DNA of 64,000 nt from Orychophragmus violaceus (lineage: Eukaryota; Streptophyta; Magnoliopsida; Brassicales; Brassicaceae), in the NCBI GenBank assembly GCA_030180135.1, contig CM058229.1:43675522-43739521 (forward strand), given 5' to 3'. Position 1 is the first letter of the stretch. Each line of letters starts with the position of its first letter. The notes under the pieces were generated by a model, which saw nothing but the letters and a program-made list of their open reading frames with translations, ran no database searches and was not told where the DNA came from. Positions 1-10,059 of the stretch are shown piece after piece. The position numbers and the translations under genes were made by a program.

Positions 1-1
1 T

Positions 2-1903
2 GGTTATCCTAGGGATACCAAGGCTTATTACTTCTATCTGCGATCCGAGAACAAGATCTTTGTTGCTCGGGATTGTACTTTTCTTGAGAGGGAATTTCTC
101 TATAAGAAAGATAGTGGGAGTAAGGTACAACTTGATGAAATTCAAGAAGGACAGGAACCTGTTCAACCTAATGAGGAAGAACAGCAGGATGAATTACATG
201 AAGTTGTAATATCACCTGAACCTGCTGTACCTGAAGTTCGAAGATCCGGAAGGATCCGTCACGAACCCGATAGATATCAGGGATTCCTCGTGACTAATTG
301 CCATGATCTTTTGATCATTGACGGTGATAAACCCTCGAACTTTGCAGAAGCCATGATGGGCCCTGACTCCTTAAGGTGGCGTGAAGCCACTGAATCCGAG
401 ATGGACTCCATGTCTGTCAACCGAGTGTTTTCACTGGTTGATTTACCCGCTGGTGCTAAAGCCATCGAGTGTAAATGGATCTTCAAGAAGAAGATCGACA
501 TGGATGGAAATGTCCAGATTTACAAGGCCAGGTTGGTGGCAAAAGGTTTCAAGCAAATTCATGGTATAGACTATGATGAAACCTATTCACCAGTGGCCAT
601 GATGAAATCAATTCGGATTCTCCTAGCAACTGCCGCTTATTATGATTATGAGATTTGGCAGATGGATGTGAAAACCGCCTTCCTGAATGGAATCTTGGAG
701 GAGGATGTGTACATGACACAACCTGACGGTTACATTGATCCTAAGAATGCTGGGAAAGTATGCAAGCTTCACAAATCCATTTATGGATTGAAGCAAGCAT
801 CGAGGAGTTGGAATCTTCGTTTTGATGAAGCAATAAAGAACTTTGACTTCATCAGAAACAAAGAGGAACAATGTGTGTATAAGAAAACTAGTGGGAGCAA
901 AGTGGCGTTTCTTATCCTATATGTCGATGACATATTGCTTATTGGAAATGATATTCCAATGCTGAAGTCTGTTAAAGACTGGCTGGGAAGTTGCTTTTCC
1001 ATGAAGGACATGGGTGAAGCCGCGTATGTTCTTGGAATCCGAATCTTTAGAGATAGATCTAAAAGGCTGATTGGACTTTGTCAAGATTCTTATATAGACA
1101 AAGTCCTGCATCGATTCGGAATGGATAATTCCAAGAAGGGGTTCACGCCAATGATACATGGTGCTACACTAAGCAAGACTCAGTGTCCTAAAACACCTGA
1201 TGAGCTTAAGCGCATGAGTAGGATTCCTTATGCTTCGGCTATAGGATCTATCATGTATGCCATGATATGTACTCGTCATGATGTTGCTTATGCACTAAGC
1301 ATGACGAGTAGGTACCAGTCTAATCCAGGTGAGAATCACTGGATTGCCGTAAAGAATATCCTGAAGTATTTAAGGAATACTAAGGATAAGTTCTTGGTTT
1401 ACGGAGGAAGTGAAGTGCTTGAAATGAGTGGATTCACGGATGCAAGTTTTCAGACAGATAAAGATGATTTCCGGTCACAGTCTGGTTACATATTCTGTCT
1501 GAATGGCGGTGCAGTAAGTTGGAAGAGCTCCAAGCAGAGCACCGTGGCAGATTCCACAACTGAAGCTGAATACATCGCTGCTTCAGAAGCTGCGAAGGAA
1601 GGAGTTTGGATAAGGAACTTCTTGATTGAACTCGGTGTATTCCCAAATGCTACTGAGCCACTAGCACTGTATTGTGACAACAATGGTGCAATTGCTCAAG
1701 CTAAGGAGCCGAGACATCATCAGAAATCAAAACATATTATGAGAAGGTATCACCTAATTCGTGATATAGTGAATAGAGGTGAAGTGATGGTCAGCAGAGT
1801 TCCCACTGATGAGAACGTGGCTGACCCGTTGACAAAGCCACTCCCGAGACCTAAGCACGAGTTGCATACTGCTGCTGTAGGAATTAGAGATATTCAAATG
1901 TAA
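2..1903 (+). CDS. Copia A polyprotein, C-terminal part (end of integrase, reverse transcriptase, RNase H)
   Basis: The frame is open from base 2, so the gene continues upstream of the window. It opens in the tail of the integrase region (YYFYL, FVARDCTFLE), then a Glu/Gln-rich linker and SGRIRHEP. Reverse transcriptase follows, with AFLNGILEEDVYMTQPDGY, YGLKQASRSW and the catalytic YVDD at 920-931. RNase H follows with ADSTTEAEYIAA and DNNGAIAQAKEPRHHQKSKH. Family knowledge: Ty1/Copia order is protease-integrase-RT-RNase H, making cDNA in virus-like particles. The ORF has no internal stop and ends at TAA 1901-1903, followed by its own 3' non-coding tail. One oddity is TRHDVAYALS, where the sister copy at 47.1-48.6 kb has TRPDIAYALS. 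A start at GTG 290 would be an artefact because homology extends upstream. Confidence 0.93.
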   Translation, partial: GYPRDTKAYYFYLRSENKIFVARDCTFLEREFLYKKDSGSKVQLDEIQEGQEPVQPNEEEQQDELHEVVISPEPAVPEVRRSGRIRHEPDRYQGFLVTNCHDLLIIDGDKPSNFAEAMMGPDSLRWREATESEMDSMSVNRVFSLVDLPAGAKAIECKWIFKKKIDMDGNVQIYKARLVAKGFKQIHGIDYDETYSPVAMMKSIRILLATAAYYDYEIWQMDVKTAFLNGILEEDVYMTQPDGYIDPKNAGKVCKLHKSIYGLKQASRSWNLRFDEAIKNFDFIRNKEEQCVYKKTSGSKVAFLILYVDDILLIGNDIPMLKSVKDWLGSCFSMKDMGEAAYVLGIRIFRDRSKRLIGLCQDSYIDKVLHRFGMDNSKKGFTPMIHGATLSKTQCPKTPDELKRMSRIPYASAIGSIMYAMICTRHDVAYALSMTSRYQSNPGENHWIAVKNILKYLRNTKDKFLVYGGSEVLEMSGFTDASFQTDKDDFRSQSGYIFCLNGGAVSWKSSKQSTVADSTTEAEYIAASEAAKEGVWIRNFLIELGVFPNATEPLALYCDNNGAIAQAKEPRHHQKSKHIMRRYHLIRDIVNRGEVMVSRVPTDENVADPLTKPLPRPKHELHTAAVGIRDIQM

Positions 1904-2714
1904 TCTCTTTTTGAGTGGGAGTTGTGAGGGCTTTATTTTAGTTATTTTGATTGGTTCATGTAAACATTTTTAAATGTTAATGAAATTTTTATTTCTGGAT
2001 TATTTTTAACAGTGATACAAAATAATCGTTCCAAAATGATTCATGTCATTATATATGGGCCATCGAAGTACATGAGTAGACTTGATCCTGAAACCCCATA
2101 TTTAACGAAATGACATAAATCATAATGTCCATGGTCGAAGGTTGTTGAAATTGGAACACCAACAACCACTTGAGACTAGAGTGTGCTGAGACTTATGACC
2201 AAGTTTCGAGGGGTCATAGATGCGCGGCATCAAAGTCGACACATAGGTGTATGTAGGGGAGCATATGACCGGACATGGCCCGCTGATGAGAACTCTACAA
2301 GAAATTAATATCTGTGTCATAAGAGGTTCTCATATACGACTATAGAGTATAGTCCTTAGACGTGAGTTTGCATGCATGTGGCTGCACATGGATTGATGCA
2401 CTTTGATCATTTTCTAACGCTGTTTCGTAACTGGGAGCTATAAGGACCTTGGTTGGGTGTATTATAAAGTGTGTAGTTCATAGTGATGGAACAAGATGGA
2501 ATTTGTCCCTGCCGTTTAACGGAGGTAATATCTCTAGGCCAATCGGAGACTTGATAGCTGGTAAGAGAGTGGCCACTCCCAAACGGACTTGCCCAAGTCG
2601 TTTGCATTGTCAGTATCAAATCTGGTCCGATGAACATGGTCTGGCTATATAAGGATGACACGCATCTTGCCTTATGCCATATCGAGATATTGAGACAAAA
2701 GGATTAGGGAATGT
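1904..2714 (+). other. Copia A 3' non-coding tail, left part
   Basis: This stretch lies between the pol stop and the polypurine tract and has no coding potential. It matches 48642-49448 in Copia B almost base for base, and holds a segment (CTATAGAGTATAGTCCTTAGA) also present in Copia C (44813 on) and, reversed, in Copia D (59440s). The tail is cut at 2714 by Element 1 and resumes at 8209. AATGT at 2710-2714 is the left target duplication of that insertion. Confidence 0.8.
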
Positions 2715-3907
2715 TGATGCAGCCCTGGAATCAAAGTGATGCTCTGATACCAGATGATGCAGCCCCGGAGCGGAAGCTTGAGTTATGGATTGATGGAGGA
2801 CAAGCACTGGCTTAAAAGCTCTCTTACTTGACCGAGATGGGTGGAATGGATGGAAGGTGATTGACTCTCTCAACCGGTGGGTGTTGATTGACTCTCTCAA
2901 TCGGTGGTGAACTAGTTCTGCTTGAGTCACACAAGCAATACTAATCCAACAATCTTCGGAAACAATTGAATCACTCAATGAATCCTAAGACAAAAGATCT
3001 TTACAAAGAACACTCTTTGAAGAACTGAATAATACTTTGATTAATTGAAAGGTTGAAAGGTAAATAATACAATGGACTATGCTAAGCTTATATAAGCTAT
3101 ACACAATGGTCATATGACCAAAAATAAAGAAGGAAATCGAAACTTAATGAAAAACTAGCCGTTAGGCTGAATATGGTAAGGATCCAAGCTCTTGATGGTT
3201 TCTTGTATCTGGATGGCTTTAAGGGATAAGTGAGGATCCTTGGGACAGCTTGATTGACAAACAATTCGCAGCTTGCATGTATGGAAAGGAGCCGTTGGTG
3301 TTTGATCTCTTTCTTCTCCAAAAATGGTAAGTATGACTTGTTGAAGTTATGGAGAATCTTGTGTGGTCTTGTGCAGCTGGGGACGTCTAGACTTGATGGA
3401 AAGGAGCTCAATACACTGTAGTTTTGATAGGTAAACGTTTGGTGCTGAATTGACCTTCCAAATGTGAATGCTTCCATATATGGCAAGTCTGCTGAGCTAG
3501 TGCCGATGCTACTTCCTGAGCTAGTTGTGATGCTACATATGGTTAGCTCCTTTTCGGTATCTTCTTCTTGTGTCATCTTTTGGGGATGACTCTTCTTAGT
3601 GGCATGCTGATGATGAGCTGAGCTAGATGTCTTGACCTTGGTCTCCACTTGAGCTAAGATAAGCTCATACGCCTTGTTGGATCTTCTCGGCTCCATAATC
3701 TCTTCTCCATGTGTTATGATTCCTCCTGGGTCATATGCCTTCTTAGGATTGATTGTTGGATGTATAATCATTCCTATGCCTTTTGTTGGATCAGAACTCA
3801 TTGTGGCCTTGAATTCTCTTGGTCTCCTTGCTCTACTTGACGTAGTGGTTGAGTCAGTGATTGAGTCAGTGAGCGCCTGGTTTGGTTTGGTTCTGATGAC
3901 CGCATCA
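2715..3907 (-). repeat. Element 1 3' LTR
   Basis: The LTR is identical to 7016-8208 apart from about two bases. On the minus strand it encodes the last ~270 residues of the gag-like ORF before a stop at 3097-3099. A TATA-like palindrome CTTATATAAG lies at 3087-3096. The outermost 38 bp repeat the LTR end together with a copy of the primer-binding site (GCTCTGATACCAGA on +, 2740-2753). Confidence 0.9.
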
Positions 3908-6375
3908 TACCCTCCCTCTTCAAGAAGTTTTGACCTCAAAACTTGATAACCTGCACATAGATAAGTCAAGTTAGTCCAATGAAGTGAATGAGGGCTTAGA
4001 AGATTACCTTGGGAATCATTTTGATTCCGGTTGGGTTGTGGAGAATCCGGTGGTTCTTCTTTGAGTAGATAGGACATCGATGCTCCTCTTCTTTGAGCTG
4101 GTGTGACGCTTCCTTCGTTGATCTTGCTCCTGCTCTCCCTAAGACCTGCAAATATCTCATCACCTTGGCCAAGAAACAAGTGGATTATGGGTTTCTCATG
4201 ATGGGATAAACTTGCTCTCAAAATACTTATGACAAAATGCCTTTGCTCTTCTCGTGGACAGAACATTGATTCCTCATCTGACAAGTTCAATGAGTTATCA
4301 AGAACAAACTGATTATAAGAATTACTTACCTGATGCACACCTTTAGTGTTTTGATTCAGCTTGGATATCATGGTAAGATGTCTGAATGTTGGATCTGGTG
4401 GTTTCTCCTTGATTCCTCCTTTGGTCTCAACACTCTTAGCTCTACCTGTCTCATCACTTGAATCTAGGGACAAGTGCATTATACCAGTAGCATGAGAGTT
4501 AGAGTTAGACACTTTAAGTTCAGAGACAACCTCATGTTTGGTTGAAGCATGATATAATTCAAGCCTTTGGCTTGCGTGTGGCTCATGTGGGGAAACATGG
4601 TTCGGTTTTAGTCTCTCTTTCAAGACTCCTTCTTCCCTTGGCTTCTTGATCTTTATCAGACCTGTACCTAAGTCAACTCTTAAGGGAAAGAGTAAGTGAA
4701 TTATATCTGAGTTTGAGACTTTAAAAACAGGTTGCACAAGATTGGAGCTTACCATTATGGATGTGACTAGCTGGTTCAGAGTCGCATCTCTCCTGGTGCA
4801 TGTACTACTAGAGGTTTTATGCTCTAGTCCATCATTGGTTGAAGCTCCCTGATCTTTCTCATCTTGATTCCTTTGTGTTGATGGTTCTGTCCGAAACTTG
4901 ACTTCATGACCTATATCTTTCTCAAGTTCTCTTGGACAAGACAAATGCATTATCATATCCTTGGAATCAGTATGAACATTTTGAGTAAGATATTGACTTA
5001 CCTTTTCTCGCTCATGTCTTGGTACAACAGTCATGATGGTACCTTGAACGTACTCTTGTCCTTTACTTGCTTCTGGATCATGACATTGGTGTTGCTCCAC
5101 TTCTTCTTTGTCACCTGAACTTTCATGAACCTTTTGGTCCAGACACAAGTGCATCATAACAGTGGTTGGACAAACAAATGTATTCACTCTAAGTTCAGAA
5201 TTCACCTTGTTTGCTTGCACCTCACGGTTGTTGTCCTTTTGACTTGTGTGCTCTTGAGCTACTTGGCTGCGACTCTCCTTTACTCTAGAGATGACCATAG
5301 CTCTCTTACGGCAGTCACCATGGGATGTAGTCTGGTGTGTGACATCTATGGATGCTGGTAGCATCACTTGATCAGGTTGTGATGTTGGTGCATCGGTCCA
5401 CTTGACTTTTTCATTCTCCTTTGAACAAATCAGGTTTGGTAGTGTACTCTGACCTCCATGCTCTTCTTCTGATCTTGTTCCTGATTCAAAATCCTTGGGC
5501 AAAGACAAGTGCATGAGTCTTGAATTGGAAATTAAATTATCAGATTGCACAAAGTTATCATTTGTGTCAGTTACTTCCAATTTCAACTCTGATGTTATTT
5601 CTTTGAACAACTTCCTAGATGGACAATTTGTAGCAAAATGCCCTCTTCTATGGCACCTATAACATGTGGGCTCTTTGGAATCTACAAGGTTAGAACACTT
5701 ACCTTGTGTTGGCGTGTCTCGCAACTTGAGTGAGGCATCAAAGCTAGGCCCGGTTGCATTGGGTGAAGCTTTGCGGCTGTGCTTCTGCTCTTGCTTCTTT
5801 GGGTACAAAATCTCCATGATCTCCTGCCATTGCTGATCCTGCTTTGCTTGAAGAGTCTTCTTAGGTTCTTGATAGCAATCAGACTTGGGTTTTGGAGCAG
5901 CTTGTGCTTCGGATGCAATCTTCACTCTCTTGGTTGTGGTTTGAAGCTTCTCCACAAATTCCTTTTTCATCCTGGACTTGAGATCTCTCCAATCTAGTAC
6001 TGGCTTCTTAAGGATGGTTGGTGTGCTCTCCTTTAGCCACCATTCATAAGCCTTTTCTGTGAAGGCTGAGACAGCTTGTACTAGCCTCCTTTCCTTTGGA
6101 ACTTTGTTAACTTGTAACCACTGCTCCATGTTGCTCTCCCACTGCAAGTATACTTCAGGATCTTTGCTAGTTCCTGAGAAGATTAGGGAACCTCTTGTTC
6201 TAGTGGTTGGCTGCCTTGTGCTTGCTTGTTGGGCTGTAGCATTCCTTGTACCAGTGAGCTGACGTTGAGCTAGTACATGGTATGAAGTAACTTCATGGTT
6301 CTTGAATGCACTCTTGTGCCTAGGTGGGTGGTACTCTCCATACATGTTTGCTTCTGAATCTTCTCTATCATCCAT
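3097..6375 (-). CDS. Element 1 gag-like protein with LTR-encoded C-terminal extension (1092 aa)
   Basis: Residues ~65-145 look like a plant retrotransposon gag domain (FSGTSKDPEVYLQWESNMEQ, YEWWLKES, LKSRMKKEF). A Lys/Gln-rich linker leads to a CCHC knuckle CYRCHRRGHFATNC (C238, C241, H246, C251), which would bind element RNA. After that there is no known enzyme domain. Instead a module of the type (I)MHLSLPKDFESGTR recurs about six times at roughly 50-150-residue spacing, with versions such as MHLCLDQKVHESSG and IHLFLGQGDEIFAG. LLEEGGYDAVI is encoded by the polypurine tract and the first bases of the 3' LTR; everything after about residue 824 is LTR sequence. The intact length in a young element suggests selection or very recent activity. 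It could be a structural particle protein; the role of the tail is unknown. Confidence 0.8.
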   Translation of the reverse strand: MDDREDSEANMYGEYHPPRHKSAFKNHEVTSYHVLAQRQLTGTRNATAQQASTRQPTTRTRGSLIFSGTSKDPEVYLQWESNMEQWLQVNKVPKERRLVQAVSAFTEKAYEWWLKESTPTILKKPVLDWRDLKSRMKKEFVEKLQTTTKRVKIASEAQAAPKPKSDCYQEPKKTLQAKQDQQWQEIMEILYPKKQEQKHSRKASPNATGPSFDASLKLRDTPTQGKCSNLVDSKEPTCYRCHRRGHFATNCPSRKLFKEITSELKLEVTDTNDNFVQSDNLISNSRLMHLSLPKDFESGTRSEEEHGGQSTLPNLICSKENEKVKWTDAPTSQPDQVMLPASIDVTHQTTSHGDCRKRAMVISRVKESRSQVAQEHTSQKDNNREVQANKVNSELRVNTFVCPTTVMMHLCLDQKVHESSGDKEEVEQHQCHDPEASKGQEYVQGTIMTVVPRHEREKVSQYLTQNVHTDSKDMIMHLSCPRELEKDIGHEVKFRTEPSTQRNQDEKDQGASTNDGLEHKTSSSTCTRRDATLNQLVTSIMVSSNLVQPVFKVSNSDIIHLLFPLRVDLGTGLIKIKKPREEGVLKERLKPNHVSPHEPHASQRLELYHASTKHEVVSELKVSNSNSHATGIMHLSLDSSDETGRAKSVETKGGIKEKPPDPTFRHLTMISKLNQNTKGVHQVSNSYNQFVLDNSLNLSDEESMFCPREEQRHFVISILRASLSHHEKPIIHLFLGQGDEIFAGLRESRSKINEGSVTPAQRRGASMSYLLKEEPPDSPQPNRNQNDSQGNLLSPHSLHWTNLTYLCAGYQVLRSKLLEEGGYDAVIRTKPNQALTDSITDSTTTSSRARRPREFKATMSSDPTKGIGMIIHPTINPKKAYDPGGIITHGEEIMEPRRSNKAYELILAQVETKVKTSSSAHHQHATKKSHPQKMTQEEDTEKELTICSITTSSGSSIGTSSADLPYMEAFTFGRSIQHQTFTYQNYSVLSSFPSSLDVPSCTRPHKILHNFNKSYLPFLEKKEIKHQRLLSIHASCELFVNQAVPRILTYPLKPSRYKKPSRAWILTIFSLTASFSLSFDFLLYFWSYDHCV
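3908..3921 (-). promoter_or_regulatory. Element 1 polypurine tract
   Basis: On the minus strand, GAAGAGGGAGGGTA directly abuts the 3' LTR start (TGATGCGGTC). This is the expected RNase H-resistant primer for plus-strand DNA synthesis. It is also translated, as part of LLEEGGY in the gag-like ORF. Confidence 0.85.
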
Positions 6376-7000
6376 GCCACTGATTCAATACCTGAAACAA
6401 TAAGCTTAAAGTGTATCAATGGAGTCTTTGCAAATAACAGGAAACTTGGCTTTTATTCAAACTTTCCTTTTTGAAAACAAATATTGTGATTTCCCTTTTG
6501 AAAACTAAGCACACGTTTTGGGGTTGATAGGAAAAGGAAACTAAATTCAAATGGAGCTGTTGTTCAAAAACTTTCGAAATCTTAAACAAGTAATAAGGAA
6601 ACAACACTTTTTTTTGGCTTTTGGGGTTTAGGAAATCGAATCAAAACAAAAAAACCTTTTTTTTTTTTTAACTTTTTGGAAACAATTAAAAACACAATGA
6701 ATAAAAATCAACAGAAAAACTTGATACCTTTTTTTTTTTTTTTGAAATAACTAAGAACACAAAAATAGAAATAGAAATCAAAAGAAACACAAAATAAACT
6801 TTTTTTTTTTTAAAGATTTGAAGATGCAAAATGAAAACAATTTTTATGGCTTTTTCTTTAAGGATGCAAACAAAATCAGAGAATAAAAACTAAGCAAACA
6901 ATTTTTATGGTTTTCTTTTTTTTGAAGATGAAATGAAAATAAAAACTAGATGCAATAACCGAAAGGTAAAGGATAGAATACACCTGATTAGGAACCTTTC
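6376..7000 (-). other. Element 1 leader between PBS and gag-like start
   Basis: This is about 0.6 kb of untranslated leader. On the + strand it holds several T runs of 9-18 bases (around 6608, 6656, 6728, 6801), so the element RNA leader is A-rich. I see no ORF, and no structure other than the homopolymers. In retrotransposons this region usually holds packaging signals, but none can be named here. Confidence 0.6.
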
Positions 7001-7013
7001 GGCTCTGATACCA
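7001..7013 (-). promoter_or_regulatory. Element 1 primer-binding site (initiator Met tRNA)
   Basis: The minus strand reads TGGTATCAGAGCC two bases inside the 5' LTR end. This is complementary to the 3' end of plant initiator methionine tRNA and marks 7016-8208 as the 5' LTR. Confidence 0.9.
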
Positions 7014-7015
7014 GA

Positions 7016-8208
7016 TGATGCAGCCCTGGAATCAAAGTGATGCTCTGATACCAGATGATGCAGCCCCGGAGCGGAAGCTTGAGTTATGGATTGATGGAGG
7101 ACAAGCACTGGCTTAAAAGCTCTCTTACTTGACCGAGATGGGTGGAATGGATGGAAGGTGATTGACTCTCTCAACCGGTGGGTGTTGATTGACTCTCTCA
7201 ATCGGTGGTGAACTAGTTCTGCTTGAGTCACACAAGCAATACTAATCCAACAATCTTCGGAAACAATTGAATCACTCAATGAATCCTAAGACAAAAGATC
7301 TTTACAAAGAACACTCTTTGAAGAACTGAATAATATTTTGATTAATTGAAAGGTTGAAAGGTAAATAATACAATGGACTATGCTAAGCTTATATAAGCTA
7401 TACACAATGGTCATATGACCAAAAATAAAGAAGGAAATCGAAACTTAATGAAAAACTAGCCGTTAGGCTGAATATGGTAAGGATCCAAGCTCTTGATGGT
7501 TTCTTGTATCTGGATGGCTTTAAGGGATAAGTGAGGATCCTTGGGACAGCTTGATTGACAAACAATTCGCAGCTTGCATGTATGGAAAGGAGCCGTTGGT
7601 GTTTGATCTCTTTCTTCTCCAAAAATGGTAAGTATGACTTGTTGAAGTTATGGAGAATCTTGTGTGGTCTTGTGCAGCTGGGGACGTCTAGACTTGATGG
7701 AAAGGAGCTCAATACACTGTAGTTTTGATAGGTAAACGTTTGGTGCTGAATTGACCTTCCAAATGTGAATGCTTCCATATATGGCAAGTCTGCTGAGCTA
7801 GTGCCGATGCTACTTCCCGAGCTAGTTGTGATGCTACATATGGTTAGCTCCTTTTCGGTATCTTCTTCTTGTGTCATCTTTTGGGGATGACTCTTCTTAG
7901 TGGCATGCTGATGATGAGCTGAGCTAGATGTCTTGACCTTGGTCTCCACTTGAGCTAAGATAAGCTCATACGCCTTGTTGGATCTTCTCGGCTCCATAAT
8001 CTCTTCTCCATGTGTTATGATTCCTCCTGGGTCATATGCCTTCTTAGGATTGATTGTTGGATGTATAATCATTCCTATGCCTTTTGTTGGATCAGAACTC
8101 ATTGTGGCCTTGAATTCTCTTGGTCTCCTTGCTCTACTTGACGTAGTGGTTGAGTCAGTGATTGAGTCAGTGAGCGCCTGGTTTGGTTTGGTTCTGATGA
8201 CCGCATCA
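7016..8208 (-). repeat. Element 1 5' LTR
   Basis: This is the 1193-bp partner of 2715-3907. It still encodes the C-terminal part of the gag-like ORF on the minus strand (open from 8228 in the flank to 7398), because the LTR carries that coding tail. Near its end the PBS core occurs a second time inside the LTR (+ strand 7041-7054), 38 bp from the true PBS junction. Confidence 0.9.
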
Positions 8209-8224
8209 AATGTAGGATTCCAGT

Positions 8225-8881
8225 ACAAGTGGGAGATTGTTGGGAATGTCCTGAAATCTACTGTACTATCTCTAGAAAGTATGATAAGTGTCGAGATCAG
8301 ACATAAGTCATAAATACTGGGTGATCATGATGACTTGCTAGAGCCCGCTCATGATCTATAAGTTTAGGACTTATTACCAGTATTGTATGATCCCTAAGGG
8401 TCACACACCATAGCTAACGGGAAAGTTAAAAGGAATTAATACAGTAAGATGCAAGACATTTACTATATTTGTACAGAGAATTGGGCCAGACAAAATACAG
8501 TTCTTTTGTCTGATTTGGGCCTTGGGCCCAAAAGCCTAATAAGCCATTAGTTTAATTACTTGGGCTTATATATATGTGAGGAGGGCGCAGCCTAGGGTTA
8601 ATACCCTCTGCGATTATCAGACCCAGCCGTCCTCCTCTCTCTCTGTTGTTCCAGCTTGGTCTAGCAGCCTGATCCAATAGCTTGTAAGCGTGTGGATAAC
8701 TAGGAGGAGCCGGTAATCATCAGCTCTCAGTGATCTCTTCATTTCCTTGATCAATCCGCTGCAATCATAAGGTAATGATCCTGATCTGTTTATGATTCAA
8801 TTGCAAATCACCTAGATCCTAGTTGATTATGTGATAGGTTGTAATCTGACAATTGAACCTATGAACCAACATAATCCTTCA
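8225..8881 (+). repeat. Copia A polypurine tract and 3' LTR
   Basis: AAGTGGGAGATT at 8227-8238 is the purine tract, followed by the LTR starting TGTTGGGAATG at 8238. It ends ...ATAATCCTTCA at 8881; that end is set by analogy with Copia B, where the target duplication fixes it. A TATA-like run TATATATAT lies at 8567-8575. The flank AATAG is Athila-type LTR sequence, so Copia A inserted into that LTR. Its 5' LTR lies outside the window. Confidence 0.85.
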
Positions 8882-10027
8882 AATAGCAGCGAGTTGTGAG
8901 CAAGGAAACGAAGCGTTAAGTCTAGGAAGTTCTCAGGAAATCAGGAACACAAGCAATCAATCAATCGGGATCTAATCAGAAACTGTTCTAGAACTCAAAA
9001 CACAGATATAAAATTAACCAACTCTCGTTGCGAGAATTCTCTAAGTCTAAGTGCAGCAATCCAAATCTCTTTGCAATTACTAACAGATTAAACCAGCTTT
9101 AATTCCAAGTTTGATATGTTCACAATTAAACTAAACCAAATCTCTTTGCGAGTAATTTAATTGCTCATCTAGGTTCTTTCTAGCTAATTAACCAACTGTC
9201 GTTGCATCAATCAACCTAACATCATAAATCTGGATAGCTACTTCAAATTAAGCATTAAGAGCAATCCTAGGCGAAGAACTAGCAGATATGAATCCCTACA
9301 GATTGATTAAACTATAATTCCATGAAATCCCTAATGAGAATCCCTAAACTTAACATGTAATCTACTCAGACATGTTCATCGAAACAGAAAACATCTTGAA
9401 TAGAAAACCAAATATTATAAAATCAAATAAAGAACTGGGGTTCGAAATCAAGTCTCTTTCGAAGAACTAGCAGATATGAATCCCTACAGATTGATTAAAC
9501 TATAATTCCATGAAATCCCTAATGAGAATCCCTAAACTTAACAGGTAATCTACTCAGACATGTTCATCGAAACAGAAAACATCTTGAATAGAAAACCAAA
9601 TATTATAAAATCAAATAAAGAACTGGGGTTCGAAATCAAGTCTCTTTCGAGAACAAGATCAGCTCCTAAAACTCTCTCTGAATAAAAACCTTAATATATA
9701 GTCTAAAACACGTTTTGGGCTTTGTGTAAATATCTGGGCTTTTCTGCAATATCAGCATTCTTCATTAAACCGCCGAGTCTGGCCCATCTCGCATATGCAA
9801 CGATCGACACCAAAGGTGTGTCGATCGATGCATTCTTCAAATGTCCACAGAGAACTCTATCTCTCGGCCAAACACTCCAAAAAGCTCCAGAAAGTGCCAT
9901 AATCACCAAATCTGCTCCAAATGTGCTTGTACCTAATAAATACCTGATAAGACTCTAAAACATAGTAAAGGACTCGATAAATAAGATATATACCATGGTT
10001 AAAAGCCCTAAAACCCATGGTATATCA
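8882..10027 (-). repeat. Athila-type LTR, truncated by Copia A
   Basis: This resembles the solo LTR at 25056-26249 along its length (TCTAAG-rich middle, GGGGTTCGAAATC, terminal ATGGTATATCA). The start was lost to the Copia A insertion or lies upstream of it. There is no purine tract or primer site at its right end, so it is probably a solo LTR. It carries a palindrome pair at 9801-9830 (CGATCGACAC...TCGATCGATG) and a 188-bp tandem duplication. Confidence 0.75.
9272..9647. repeat. 188-bp tandem duplication inside Athila-type LTR
   Basis: The unit beginning CGAAGAACTAGCAGATATGA at 9272 is repeated from 9460 with one visible mismatch (ACATGTAATC versus ACAGGTAATC). The short sequence TTTCGAAGAACT/TTTCGAGAACA at the junction would fit slippage or unequal exchange. 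Confidence 0.9.
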
Positions 10028-10059
10028 ATAGTCTTATGCTTGCTTGTGGACAAGCAAGG

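Larger units (their letters stand above)
2715..8208 (-). mobile_element. Element 1: non-autonomous LTR retrotransposon with gag-like ORF
   Basis: This is a complete 5.5-kb element on the minus strand. It has two 1193-bp LTRs (2715-3907 and 7016-8208) bounded by TGATGC...GCATCA, target duplication AATGT at 2710-2714 and 8209-8213, an initiator-Met primer-binding site next to the right LTR, and a purine tract next to the left LTR. I saw only about two differences between the LTRs, so the insertion looks recent. The only coding content is one long gag-like ORF; there is no protease, reverse transcriptase, RNase H or integrase. It therefore has to be mobilised in trans. It sits inside the 3' tail of Copia A. 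The CCHC knuckle, the gag-type N-terminal domain and the Gypsy-like tail suggest derivation from a Ty3/Gypsy element (inference). Confidence 0.92.

Noticed and set aside
3674..3946. Hydrophobic + strand ORF (MLDLLGSIISSPCV...) as a membrane peptide
   Set aside because: Antisense shadow of the Element 1 gag-like ORF, and duplicated at 7975 only because it is in the LTR.
6600..6920. T runs as transcription terminators
   Set aside because: Long T runs here are the complement of A-rich leader sequence of Element 1; no polymerase III gene is nearby.
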